From positions 62,943,108 through 63,007,107 of the forward strand of contig CM046832.1 in assembly GCA_025618425.1 (NCBI GenBank): 64,000 nt of DNA, in the 5' to 3' direction. Made by a program: the position numbers and the translations under genes. The notes beneath the pieces were generated by a model that saw nothing but the letters and a program-made list of their open reading frames with translations, made no database searches and was not told where the DNA came from. Positions 24,700 to 35,419 of this stretch are shown here, in pieces. Every line of letters begins with the position of its first letter. The stretch's first letter is position 1. This stretch comes from Heliocidaris tuberculata. Lineage: Eukaryota > Echinodermata > Echinoidea > Camarodonta > Echinometridae.

Positions 24700-24979
24700 G
24701 ACGAAAATTATTTTTTTTTGTTAGGTTAACTGCCTCTGGACGTGAAGATGAAAAGTCGGCTGTTTGACACATGCTCCGACGATGATATTGCTCCGCGGTC
24801 GATATCCTAGACTAACCTAACTCTAAATTCAACCCTGAACCAAACTTTACCAAATCCTAAAGTTAATCATTAACTTAACCTATAACCAAATTGTTACCCT
24901 AACACTAACCCTATATCTTCGACGAAATATAGCCCAGGGCAATTGTCGCCTGAGCATAACGTCGGAGCACAATTTCGTC
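24700..24979. mobile_element. Possible TIR element with degenerate TAACC-type tracts
   Basis: Inverted ends GACGAAAATT and AATTTCGTC, and an internal exact pair GCTCCGACG (24,773) / CGTCGGAGC (24,960). The centre has irregular CTAACC/TAACCC words, telomere-like but degenerate, as in several marine-invertebrate repeats. Arms are unequal in length. Confidence 0.45.
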
Positions 24980-25010
24980 AACTCAACTCTGTGTGGAAAA
25001 AAAAGACAAT

Positions 25011-25891
25011 AAGGTGAGATCCGACATCCCTTCAATAGACCTGTTCACAAATATATTCAACTTTTATGCATACTTTTAAAACAAAGGTTGCTCTTGACAA
25101 CCTGAAAGCTTGTCAGAAGCTTGTCAGACATAGCAACAAGTAATGTATGCAAACTGGATTCCAAGTATTTTAGTTCATTCATTAATAACAGGTTAATGGA
25201 ATACCTCGTTACAAGGTCCCCAGGAAAGAAACATCCATAAATTTGAATAACTTTGTGAACAGGTCTATTCAGAAGTAATAACCCACAGAAAAAAATCATT
25301 ATCATTAACTACATATTCACTTTCATGAAAAGAATAAGAATGAAAGGAAACTGAAACGGGTGTCTATAATTCCAAGAGCATATGTCTTCTTCACTCCGAA
25401 AAAGTTACAAATACAGCATATGGCAAGCCCTCTGAGATATTCTCAACTTCATCTAATTTTAAGAAGAAAAGGTTACACCTTCATGAAAACAATTTCATCG
25501 GTTTTTTTTGAAGGCTCTAATTCTTTAATTCTGACAAATCCCGCAATATTCCGTTTACATACCGGTGGGAGCAAAACATCAACAGAATGATACAATTTTC
25601 TATCGTAATTTAAAAAGTGACATTAATTTATTCACACTATTTTTCTTAATTCCTTGCTACCTGGCCTTCAGGGAAATAATAAGTATTCATTATTCTATCA
25701 TGGTTTATTATAAGCTCGTATTTTCACAACATTATCAGGTATTTATTCATAGCTCTTGATACGGTTGGATTATTTCGAAAATCTACATCTAAATGAGTGA
25801 CGTATGGTGGTGGGGAGAGAAAGATTTTAAATCTAAGCGCTATGAATTATTCTTCCTTTTCTAATAATTTCATCAGCTACCCGTCCTCATA
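25011..25891. other. No gene recognised
   Basis: AT-rich, with a near-repeated GAAAGCTTGTCAGAAGCTTGTCAG. No coding signal. Confidence 0.5.
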
Positions 25892-25899
25892 TGCCATCG

Positions 25900-26163
25900 C
25901 AGGGGCGGCGCCAGGGTATTTAAATAGGGGGGGGGGGCAAAATGACGCGTATAGCAACGTCGCATGTCGAGGGTCTTGAAATAACAAATAGGACTATAAC
26001 AATTATGTCATAATTGCATGGCCTAGCCTTCTCTCTCCATTTCCCCTTCTCTTTCTCCTTTTTCCCCCCTTCTTCCTCTTTTTTTTTTTTTTTTTTTTGC
26101 TCGCTTGAAAAATTATAGGGGGCGGCCGCCCCCCTGCCCCCCCCCCCTGTAGCGCCGCCCCTG
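25900..26163. mobile_element. hAT-like MITE, 264 bp, with exact 8-bp target duplication
   Basis: TGCCATCG at 25,892-25,899 and 26,164-26,171 flanks ends CAGGGGCGGCGCCAGGG and CCCTGTAGCGCCGCCCCTG, inverted repeats of each other with few changes. CAGGGG termini plus 8-bp duplication fit hAT. The inside is G- and C-run rich and has no gene. Confidence 0.85.
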
Positions 26164-26171
26164 TGCCATCG

Positions 26172-27126
26172 TATTCATGAATGCAATGTTTTTTTATTTT
26201 CTTTTTCTTCTTTTATCTCAGATATCCTTCTTCAAAAAGCTACCTTTCTGCTTATTAGCAGATATGCCATCGGGAATAATTCAATGACATTTTCTCACTT
26301 ATTTGTCCTAATTAGTTTTCCAAGGTAATTCTTAATGTGCATGACGTCTGTTATAACATGAGGTCAAATTGTATTCAGCAAGGAACACCTTATTAAAAAA
26401 AAAATGGAAAAGAAATACCATGGCGGTTGTACAACCGATGCTCCGGTAACAATAAATTGTTGAGAAAGAGAAAGAAATCAGACCATGTCAACAAGCTGAA
26501 GCTTTAACAAAATTGTGGTGACTGTGTGGATTCTTTATAAAGTGTATCCCTCTTGCAAAGTTCTATAATTCTGTAACAAGATTAACCTGACAAATTCATT
26601 CACAGGATCCATTTCGAGGACGAAATCAGTTGGTAAGATTGATTTCGTTTATACAGAACCATCAATTTTGTTACATACAGATCTCAAGTGTCACATTTAT
26701 CGCCCAATAACCAATGGCGACTCGCCTTAAATTCCATTCGAAACCTCACTGTCTTTTACTTCAGAATGGTCAGTTTAGTTCCTATGTTCGGAAGGGACAT
26801 CTTAATCTCTATTTCTTTATGTACTGTTGTATTCATATAATTTGGGGCATGCAAAAGTTATACAGAAAGGTACCTCTTATGAATTAAAAATGTTCAAGTT
26901 GATGAACAATAACATTACGCAACTCTTGTACAATGAGCTGATACTCATTCTGAAGATACCAGAGGTATGACAAAATGAAACGTCTGGGCAAAATCTGATT
27001 AGTAAATTTGTGTAGCAGTGGTAGATGACTATCATTGATTCAGAAAAGTACATGGGAATAGACATGTCGACCGTTACATGGGGAATTTGGGGGCTTTACC
27101 CTCTTTTTTCTCAATATTTATTTGTA
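26172..27126. other. No gene recognised
   Basis: Unique-looking AT-rich sequence between the MITE and the SINE. Confidence 0.5.
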
Positions 27127-27420
27127 GAGGTGTCGTGGTCTAGTGGATACGTCACCGGACTGTGGATCTCATGGTTCGCGGTTCGAGTCCCACCACGGCA
27201 CTAATGTCCTTTGGCAAGATATTAATCTACATTTGTCACTATCAGGTGTAGTAAATGGGTACCTGGTAGGAATTTATTCCTTGAATGCTTACAGCGCCTT
27301 AGGGCAGCTGGGCTAAAGCCAGGGTAATAATAGTACTTTGTAGGCGCCTTGAGCACCCCCTGGGATGGATACGTGCGCAATATAAATGTAGCTATTAATC
27401 CTATTATTATTATTACTTTT
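27127..27420 (+). mobile_element. tRNA-derived SINE
   Basis: A pol III head is clear: A box TGGTCTAGTGG (27,136-27,146) and B box GGTTCGAGTCC (27,180-27,190) in a cloverleaf-like GTGTCGTGG ... CCACGGCAC frame. A body follows (GTCCTTTGGCAAGATATTAA, then GCGCCTTAGGGCAGCTGGGC) and an ATTATTATT tail. The body excludes an ordinary tRNA gene. A second member lies at 17,440-17,664 on the other strand. Confidence 0.85.
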
Positions 27421-29728
27421 TATTATTTTATGACAGATTCTATATTCAAGGTTAGAATAGAATTATTTTCTTCTTGTATGCAAAGTAATGTACATTTTGA
27501 AAAAATAGAACCATTTTTTTACGTTCAAATATACAGAGGAATCCAACCATCCCTAATATTAAAGCTATTGAAGCTATAAAGGTTATCAACCCATCACGCC
27601 CCAATTAGGGGATCTAGAACATATAGCATGCGTTGTGAGAGTAAGGTTAGAACAAAAGTATGAAATTCTACTTAAAAGTCACAATTATACACTGCAAAGC
27701 ATGGACTATACAGATAATTATTCGATAGCCCACCATAAAAAGTTATTTCTAGATATATTTCGATGAAAGCCTACGAGCGATTCACAGCAACCATTCTCAT
27801 GTTACATTGCAAGTGCGCTGTTTTCTTTTGAAAGCGTACTGTTGATTCCCCTTTCTTCCCTTCAAGTGTTTGTGAGTCTATTTTCGAGGTACCATACCTG
27901 CAAGATAGTTATATCTATATTCCAGAAGGTTTAGCAAATTATAATTTTGATATGATGACTTCGTCACAAATTGCTAAAAGCAAAAATCGTTTGTATTTGA
28001 AAAAATTGGTTTAATATAGATTTCAATTTTGTTTGTAAAGTAGTATCATCAAACCAATATTGAAGATATTTGTGCCTTTTTGTTTATGTGTAGATTCTGA
28101 AGAGGATCCAACAATATGTGTAGAACAGAGAATTTTCTCCCTTTTTTTGCCGATTATGATATACTAGTACTCGATCATGAGTAAACGTTCCCTCGGCACA
28201 TGTGGACTATGCTTTTCGTATTTACCTCTATACGCTCTTGACATTTAACATGTGTAATGCACATTTAAAGGGAATTTTCAGGCTCAAGGGTTGTAATTCC
28301 TGTGAACAAGAAAAAAAAAATAGAAGTCGTTGATCATAAAATGAATGCATCGTGTATTATTTGGGGTTATTTGGACTGAAATGTTTAATATAGCCTGGTT
28401 ACGAAATTTTGTATTCATCTTGTCATCGATGATCAAATGATAGGTCTTTGCTTGCCATCTGAAATAATCATTCCACACTTATATCAAATGAAATCAAATT
28501 TTTGAAAGCTTTCGGTTTTTCGGTTTAAAAAATCAAGGAACTTGAATCCATTTATATTGAAGCAACTGTGTGTTCATTTATTGGGAAATTCCAATTTTTA
28601 TTTTATACATTTCATTCAGAATAAAATTATTCTATACTTTATACTTATCTCGCAACATAATAAGCTTAAACATTTTCCATGGCTTTACCAAATTAAACTA
28701 ATTTGATAAGGTGAAGAGGTTATAGCTCGCCATCTTCTATGTATATATTCATATTATGACAGATTTTCTTCCCGTATCCGCAAACATGGGTATCAAGACT
28801 GATAATAGTTTAAGCGCTTAGTGACGGAAATGTCGGATGAAATCAACAAAATTTTGGATCAAAGTTATCAGATATCAGAAAAAGAATGATTTCATAATTT
28901 ATGATTACCTGGATGAAATTAACTTTGAAAGATGTATTGAGCTTGATTTGCAGCCTTGTATTTCTCTTGTATCTTTTGAAATCACATATCATCTGAGTAG
29001 AAGAATAAATTCATTTTGTAACCAGTTGACATTTTGAGACAAAGCTTTGCTGAGAAATAAAGGGAATCCGAACTTCCTGAGCTGTCGCTCGTGATTGATC
29101 ACGATATCCACCATTTTGTCCTGTCTCTCATCTCCAATTCACGTTTCGTCATCTTTAATTCATGACTCTCAGTTTGGCCTGCGAAAGCAAGACTTATTTT
29201 TCACTTTCTGAGAGGAGAATAGCGGGTATTTAGTGACATGAGGTTGGACTTGAATGCTTTTCCGGTACAAGGACTTCGTTAAGAGGCAGAAGAGTTTGAG
29301 GCTGAGAAGGGGGGCTATGGGCTGCAGCCCCCTTCCTCCCCCCCCCCCCCCCCCCCCACCGAATTTTGAAACTTCTAAATTTCGGGCAATCATCACTTTA
29401 CGTTCGGGGAAGAGGGGGTGGTCTTTTCATTTTACTTTAATTTTTATTTAGTATAGATATTATATTTTAATGACGAATTATCATTTAAAGGCTATAAGTG
29501 GATACAAATTGGACAAACTGTGCATGGATGAAAGGAAGAAACTGAAAAGTTGATATTCGAGCGAGAGAATTCCGGCGACCTAGCACAATTAAGCCCATAT
29601 GCCTATGTTTAGTGGTAAGTTTGCCCTTTGCACGAATTTTGAATTTTTAAGAACCGATGTATCATTGCAGTGCGATGAGCTTTGGTGTAGAAGGAGATGA
29701 GCGATAGCCTCAATGAGAGTTCCTTCCA
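27421..29728. other. No gene recognised
   Basis: AT-rich. A GC-rich patch GGGGGGCTATGGGCTGCAGC near 29,309 precedes a C run and may be a remnant of a CAGGGG-type MITE. Confidence 0.5.
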
Positions 29729-29867
29729 GGGGAGCGTTTCATCAAGCGTTTTGTCAGTGATTTTTATCCGACAACTGTTATAAGCTACTGAAATCCTTGC
29801 ATCTGATTGGCTGAGAGCAAATTTGTCGGTAAAAATCACTGACAAAATGCTTGATGAAACGCTCCCC
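29729..29867. mobile_element. Palindromic MITE, 139 bp, shared-core family
   Basis: Arms start GGGGAGCGTTTCATCAAGCG and end GCTTGATGAAACGCTCCCC, pairing over about 40 bp with AAAAATCACTGACAAA. The core TTATAAGCTACTGAAATCCT / GCATCTGATTGGCTGAGAGC matches the 20.3-kb copy although the arms do not. Confidence 0.85.
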
Positions 29868-29922
29868 AGGTTTTTACACTAACATTTATCGGAAATCATG
29901 GATGGGGCATCAAACATCTTGA

Positions 29923-30160
29923 CCCCGTTTCATAAAACTTGTGATCAATAAAATTTTATTTTTTATTCATTATTTTTCTATCTATTTCCCATCATTTTAA
30001 TCTCTTGTTTTTATGTGCTTGTTTTCTATTGATTCAATAAAACATATGAATATAAAAAGTGACAATAACGGTTATAAGCTAAATCGTTGCATCTGACTGG
30101 CTGTGAGCAATTTTTGTTTGTTTGTTTGTTTGTTTGTTTGCTTGTTATAAAAACAGGGCT
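29923..30160. mobile_element. Shared-core MITE with internal insertion and TTTG expansion
   Basis: Ends CCCCGTTTCATAAAACTTGT and CTTGTTATAAAAACAGGGC frame the core GTTATAAGCTAAATCGTTGC / ATCTGACTGGCTGTGAGC. About 90 bp of AT-rich sequence is inserted in the left arm, flanked by direct repeats TCAATAAAA (29,945-29,953; 30,034-30,042). A TTTG run has expanded in the right arm. Confidence 0.65.
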
Positions 30161-30884
30161 CTGGTCCATGCATCTTTTGACACATGTGAAACAATATGAG
30201 ACTATACTTTAAAAATTTCAATACAATTTATATCTTAAACAGAACCTATCCTTCTTATAAATTACCTTGTTCTTGTTTGTTTGTTTTTTTTTCTCTTATA
30301 TGCGTTTGCAAAAATCAGACGTAAAAGCGTGACGTCATGTTTAGAAATCAAGCTATTTTTAGCGTACATTCACGATTTAATTTCTAGGTTATCTTGCGGT
30401 ACATGGTTATTTAAATCGATTTTCACATCTCGAGATTTCACATGATTTCCACTTTTGAGAACATTCTAAACAAGGAGGTACGGGATAAAACCACACGAAT
30501 AATGCAGATGAACTAATTTATCATGTTCAGTTACCATACCGATAGAATCCATGTAATTCAAGTAGTCTATCATGACCACAGGCTGCATAGCTTACCCGGG
30601 CAAGAAAACAAAATAAACCACTTGCATTCTGATTATAACCCTCTTGACTATATTATAGTCTTCAATGCCAAGACACTCATGTATATCATAATGCAGTTCG
30701 TTTTAGACTAAAAAAAAAAAAGATAATGCAGATTTGATTTGTAGGATTATAAAATGGTTATAAATATTTCTTATTCTATTTTATTTTTTTGTTACCTAAA
30801 ATTTATGTCATATATAGATGTAAAAAAAATACACTGATATACAAATTACAAAAGTATGTTGATAACAGACCGAATGAATTTTAT

Positions 30885-31672
30885 TGCAGATATTTAAAAA
30901 AAAACAATGAAGTACACAAATACCCCCACGAGACAATCAAATATGTTACATCTACCAATGACCAAAACAGTTTCTACACAAAAGACTTTTATATATACCG
31001 GACCACAGCTCTGGAACTCCTTGAATAATACCATTAAATCAGCTCCCACTATTTTTTCATTTAAACGTAGACTAAAAAATTTCCTGCTGAATAGAAATAA
31101 CTGTTAAATGGCAAAAAACAATAGCGAAAATATCCTTTCGAACCAAAATTTGAGCTAGAATTAAAACAAAATCATTGCAAAAGGCATTAAAATGTGTAAC
31201 GTCCCCATCCTTCATCTTCCACCTCTATCTGTTTCTCCCTTTCTTTCTCTCTCTTTCTTCTCTCCTACTGAAGTCATTACTTGTTATTATTTCCAATATA
31301 TTGTCACAACTATTCTGTTTTGTAGTGTAAGGGGGAGGGGGTAGGATAGTATAAAGTATATATATTTAGTAATTATCTCCATACATTCAGAGCATTTGTA
31401 AGTATTTTTTCCTCACAAAGGGATCTATTAAATACAAGCTGTGTTTTTTAATAGACTCCTCTACTTTTGTTTCTTTATAATGCCTAATATTACCGAAATT
31501 ATGATATTATAATAGTTTATTATATTTTATGACTGTACTTAATTTTGTTTAATTTTTCCATTTATGTAAACATTCCTTATCGTAATTTTTTTTATGTCAT
31601 ACCAATTTGTATTTTTATGTAAAACACTGCAAGACATCATGTGGAAATAAAGAAACCTTGAACCTTGAGCCT
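30885..31672 (+). mobile_element. 5'-truncated CR1/L2-like LINE, 3' end
   Basis: The frame to 31,107 includes Y-T-G-P-Q-L-W-N-S-L-N-N and F-S-F-K-R-R-L-K-N-F-L-L before TAA. Part of the upstream homology continues in another frame (H-K-Y-P-H-E-T), so at least one frameshift is present. A 3' UTR follows and ends in an A-rich tail with CCTTGAACCTTGAGCC units near 31,650-31,672. Not functional. Confidence 0.72.
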
Positions 31673-32433
31673 TAAAAATAGCACGCTATGAATAAAATTG
31701 GGTGAATAATGCTGCAATAAAGGTTCAGTGGCGTGTCCAACACAAGCCGGAGTATAAACACCCCATCTCCACGCCCCGTTTCAAGGGTCTACAACACACA
31801 ATACGGTCTAAGGAGGATTATGCACGCCCCCCCCCCCTCCCCTTACAAAAAGAAATAAAAAGGTTTCTATACAGAACTTGATATAAACAGGGGGGATTCG
31901 CGGAATCCCTTCTGGAGGGAAGGAGGTCTGCATCAGGGTTATATCACTTAATTTCCTCCTTTTTGTGAGTGGGCGTACGCCGCTCAAATTACGCAACAGG
32001 TTAAAAAATAGGGGGTGAAATCCCCTGACCACACCCCATTCCTTCAAACAAATAGTCCCTCCCTCAAAGCTGCTCTAACCACGAACCAATAACTGCCCAG
32101 TTCTCGGAATGACAAATAGACAATGCCACTGTCTGGCTGGCCACACGAGGGTAAAGTAAAGTTCACTGAGATTAGATTACACATGGCGACGTTGAGAAAC
32201 ACGAACATGTATAGATGCATTAACCAAGTCTATATATAAAGACGAATACTGCAGGCTAGAATTAGTCTAATGCTATAATTTTGCGCTGTCCATCAAAGGA
32301 AAAATGAATGTACGTCAAGCATACAGGCCTACATAAATTAATGAATTATTACAAAGATGATAGACTTCAAAGTGAAAATGAAAGTTGTTGATGTTTGATT
32401 TATGTATAAATGATTATTCATTATAACTTTACT

Positions 32434-32436
32434 TTA

Positions 32437-32475
<39 letters not shown>

Positions 32476-32476
32476 T
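32434..32476. repeat. (TA)n microsatellite
   Basis: TATATATA blocks interrupted once by CA. Could be the tail of the adjacent minus-strand SINE. Confidence 0.85.
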
Positions 32477-32499
32477 GTATACGGGAATTATTGATGATT

Positions 32500-33002
32500 T
32501 GGCGTCACCTGTGCCTGTATCCCTCAGGTCTCTCCTCCCGATATAATATAACTGACTGGAATGTGCAGGTGTACCATTGCACCGGGGTTTCCCCCTACTC
32601 TTCTGCGAATATTGCAGTGGGTTGGTTCTAAGGTGCAAAGGTAGTGACTCTCCTCTAAATGCGGCCTCCCTTTAACGCCCTATCCGAGGGACGGTGTGTT
32701 TTCCACTGTAACATATAGCATGCGTCTATGACACGGGGGAGCGGCACGTTAACACCTATGGTTAACACACAACGCAGGCAACGCATGCTTCGGTCATCCG
32801 CCCAGGATGGATTCGAACCCACGATCTTTGCTTATATACAGGCAGACGAATTCGGGTCCGCTCGCTATTCAGAAGGACTGCTATTCGTACAAAACCGCTA
32901 TTCATTTAGTCACGCGTTATGGATAGCGGTCCTTATGAATAAGTGGTCCTTATGACTAGCTAGGTTACCCCGACGAATTACCGACTGAGCCAACTCGCCT
33001 CC
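32500..33002 (-). mobile_element. tRNA-derived SINE interrupted by a 119-bp MITE
   Basis: On the minus strand the head reads GGAGGCGAGTTGGCTCAGTC (A box) then, after a 119-bp insert, GTGGGTTCGAATCCATCC (B box). The body continues through 32,800-32,500, with a CTATCCGAGGGAC block (plus strand, near 32,680) also found at about 60,928-60,940 and a block near 32,520-32,610 that recurs at 51.2 kb. The insert (32,853-32,971) is listed separately. Confidence 0.72.
32853..32971. mobile_element. 119-bp MITE with 8-bp target duplication, nested in a SINE
   Basis: Flanked by GACGAATT on both sides (32,845-32,852 and 32,972-32,979). Its ends form imperfect terminal inverted repeats, 19 of 26 positions matching, including GCTAxTCA and AAGGAC. 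An 8-bp duplication is the hAT-superfamily signature. The SINE head resumes exactly at the second duplication copy. Confidence 0.75.
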
Positions 33003-34405
33003 TTTACATGAATACTATCGAAAACTCCTTGTCTAAATAACTTTTTAATCATGTTTTGACGTCCATTTTCATTATATGTGTTTGTGGGATCGAAAATCTC
33101 TGCTAACATTTATCTAAGATTATTTCTATCTGAATGTTTGAATGAGTATGGTCTCACTATCATTTTTTAATTTTATGTACGCAAATATCAGCAAACTCAT
33201 ATTTTGCCGTTTGGTCATTCTAGGGTTTAAACTTGAATATTGTTAAAACAGACTTGCTTAATACTCGTTCTATTTCTATTTCTGTTTCTATCTTGAGATG
33301 CAACGAACATCCACTCGCATCGCAATGTCAATCCGTAAAATCATACTCTGTGACATCTGTTTTTACTATCTACGAAGGTTTTTAACTGTATTGGTACTGA
33401 TGTCAAAATAAATGTATTACTTAGTAACATGTTGCATTCATTACTGTGTCATATTCATGATAACGAGAACATTATCAAATCCGACTCGACTAATAATCAT
33501 AAATCCACTTCTGTTTCCACTTCTGTTATGAATATTCTCACTGGCATCTCTTTCCAGTCGCTGAGCTGATCAGAATATTATGCTCTAATCTCTATTTTCA
33601 AAATTCTAATTCACTTTGTGTCGACGACGAAATAATTAGGTTTTCAACATGAATATGATTCAATTCGACTTGTTTATGATTCTATTCATATTTCCATCCT
33701 GTGTTATGGATATTCCCGCTCCATTCCACTTTTATTTTCATCTTGTTATACACGAAAATAAATTATAACCAGGAACGTGCTCCTCAGACGCATATCGTAA
33801 TACCATCGAACTTATTTTATAATCTTCGTCTGATTTCAATCCCTGGCTATTTTCAATATATCTCTTGAAATGGTTTTATTTGTATCGTGCTCGTAATTTC
33901 ACGTTCTGCTCTTTAGTGATTGATGTGAATAACATCATGCCACTCTGACTGACTTGTGAATGATAGATAATCACCATGAAATTATTTTCTCTCGATATGA
34001 AACATAATCATCATAGCCTGACTGTCATCGATTTTGCATATAATGTCGCTCTTTTGATAATACGTTAGGCCTTGTTTTATTTTTATTTCTACTTTTTACA
34101 TCAGGCAATAGGCGGATCCAGAAGGCCGAATATAATGTCGTATCCCCCTCAAGGCCAGTTAATACTATACAATAATTTATTACCCTCTTGTCCGGGTTTG
34201 CACCAAAGACGAGGGGAATACAGTTTTGTCAAACTACAGCAGCTGCAGATAACAATTAATCCTAACTCCCCTGAGTGTGGAAGGACTTTCGAAAAAAAAT
34301 CATAATATTTTTGAGGGAACAACCGCGTCAGGAATAAGTCTATTGCCAGACAATGGTCCTTTTCAAAATTTCAAAAATTATTTCTAAATTTACAAACGTC
34401 GGCTA
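33003..34405. other. No gene recognised; repeated stop-rich AT sequence
   Basis: Loose recurrence of words such as TTCTATTTCTATTTCTGTT, ATGAATATT and CATATTCATGAT suggests an old degenerate repeat, but no unit can be fixed. Confidence 0.4.
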
Positions 34406-34407
34406 TA

Positions 34408-34998
34408 CAGGGTGGCTCATAAAAAAATGGATAGCACACTAATCTTCCAATAATGTGGAGTCAAATTTACTGGTACCAGCTAAAGGAGAGTCTTTTCACG
34501 TGAAAAAAGGATATCAAGATTGACAGATGTGGTAGAAGGGTTTTTGTTTTAGGGAGCATTTTGTGACGAAAGGTAAGAGTTCAGTTCAAAGTTGTCCATT
34601 ATTATGAAAACTGTGTTTTAAACAAGTTTGTCTTGCCTTGTCATAGTTTCGGCACTTTCTCAATGTATTGCACGTCTGCAAATCTATACATAAACATGTG
34701 TGTGGAATGTTATGTTTGGGTTCAACCTGACGTATACAGCTGCCCAAAGCTTAGGCATAATACCATTTTTGAAACTACACAATGATACGTTATTTTCTGC
34801 AAGGACCATGCCAGAGGACGTCTTCAATACTGTTTCACAAAAAGCGGCTAGAAAAAAAAAACTCACCCGTTTTTGGCAAGTTCGGTACCGTTTTTCTTCC
34901 ATGAAAAAAAAAAAAAAAGATTCCTCAACTACTGGTACCGGTGAAATCTGCCCCGCATTATTGGAAGTATGCTAGTCCGTTTTATTTGGGCCACCCTG
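34408..34998. mobile_element. Tc1/mariner-like non-autonomous element, 591 bp
   Basis: Bounded by CAGGGTGGCTCA and TGGGCCACCCTG inside flanking TA dinucleotides (34,406-34,407; 34,999-35,000), the mariner signature. The inverted similarity continues for about 70 bp: CTTCCAATAATG appears near both ends, and GGTACCAG near 34,473 pairs with CTGGTACC near 34,932. No transposase is encoded. It ends about 270 bp before the TATA-like box of the TSR/Ig gene. Confidence 0.78.
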
Positions 34999-35204
34999 TA
35001 TAGCATCCTCCAACAGTTAACAACTGCTTGTCTGTAATTGAACTAGATATTTGTAACAACGTGTGGCAATAACAATATGAAAATGACAAGACAAATAATC
35101 AAATTATTTAATTGCTGCGAAGCCCCACCCACATTTCAACGTTGCATTGACTTAATGTAAGCGCACTGCGTATAACGCGCAATGAAACGCTCACATCTTG
35201 CGCA

Positions 35205-35376
35205 CAATTTCCACGTGGTGCAGGTGCGTAATGGAAAAGGGGATTTTTTTTTCTCTCCTCTCACATGACCAATGCATAAAAAGGGCAATGGACTGAAATA
35301 AACCAAAGTTATTAATTGATTGGCTGAAGAAATAATGGCGAAACGCTAGCTATACGTGCTGCTCAGTTACACCAAG
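35205..35376 (+). promoter_or_regulatory. Putative core promoter and 5' UTR of the TSR/Ig gene
   Basis: An E-box CACGTG lies at 35,212-35,217. A CCAAT motif sits near 35,269 and its complement ATTGG at 35,319-35,323. A TATA-like CATAAAAAG is at 35,275-35,283, which would place initiation near 35,305-35,315. A TCAGTT initiator-like string near 35,363 is an alternative start that would leave a very short leader. If transcription starts at the upstream position, the leader contains a minimal upstream ORF at 35,335-35,349 (ATG, three codons, TAG) ahead of the main ATG at 35,377. These are motif matches only. Confidence 0.4.
35335..35349 (+). promoter_or_regulatory. Possible upstream ORF (M-A-K-R-stop)
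   Basis: ATG GCG AAA CGC TAG lies 28 nt before the main start codon and has A at -3 and G at +4, a favourable initiation context. If it is within the mRNA it could reduce translation of the main frame. Whether it is transcribed depends on which of the two candidate start sites is used. Confidence 0.3.
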
Positions 35377-35419
35377 ATGCCATTTGTTGTTTTCATCCTC
35401 ATTTTAACATCGCTGCATC
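35377..35419 (+). CDS. TSR/Ig gene exon 1: start codon and signal peptide core
   Basis: Starts ATG CCA TTT and encodes M-P-F-V-V-F-I-L-I-L-T-S-L-H plus one base, ending at a consensus donor GTAAGT. The run of V, F, I and L is a signal-peptide hydrophobic core. The donor is phase 1, the same phase as all later exons. This ATG is chosen because it directly precedes the hydrophobic stretch and because the nearest upstream ATG (35,335) closes after four codons. Confidence 0.8.

Noticed and set aside
24800..24920. Telomere repeat
   Set aside because: TAACCC words are irregular and embedded between inverted repeats, so this is an internal degenerate repeat, not a telomere.
31725..32060. CAGTGGCG-type start and C-run, possible CAGGGG-like MITE
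   Set aside because: No matching inverted end or target duplication was found.
34700..34975. 91-codon frame inside the mariner-like MITE, considered as a transposase remnant
   Set aside because: No DDE/D motif or helix-turn-helix could be seen, and the sequence ends in the terminal repeat.
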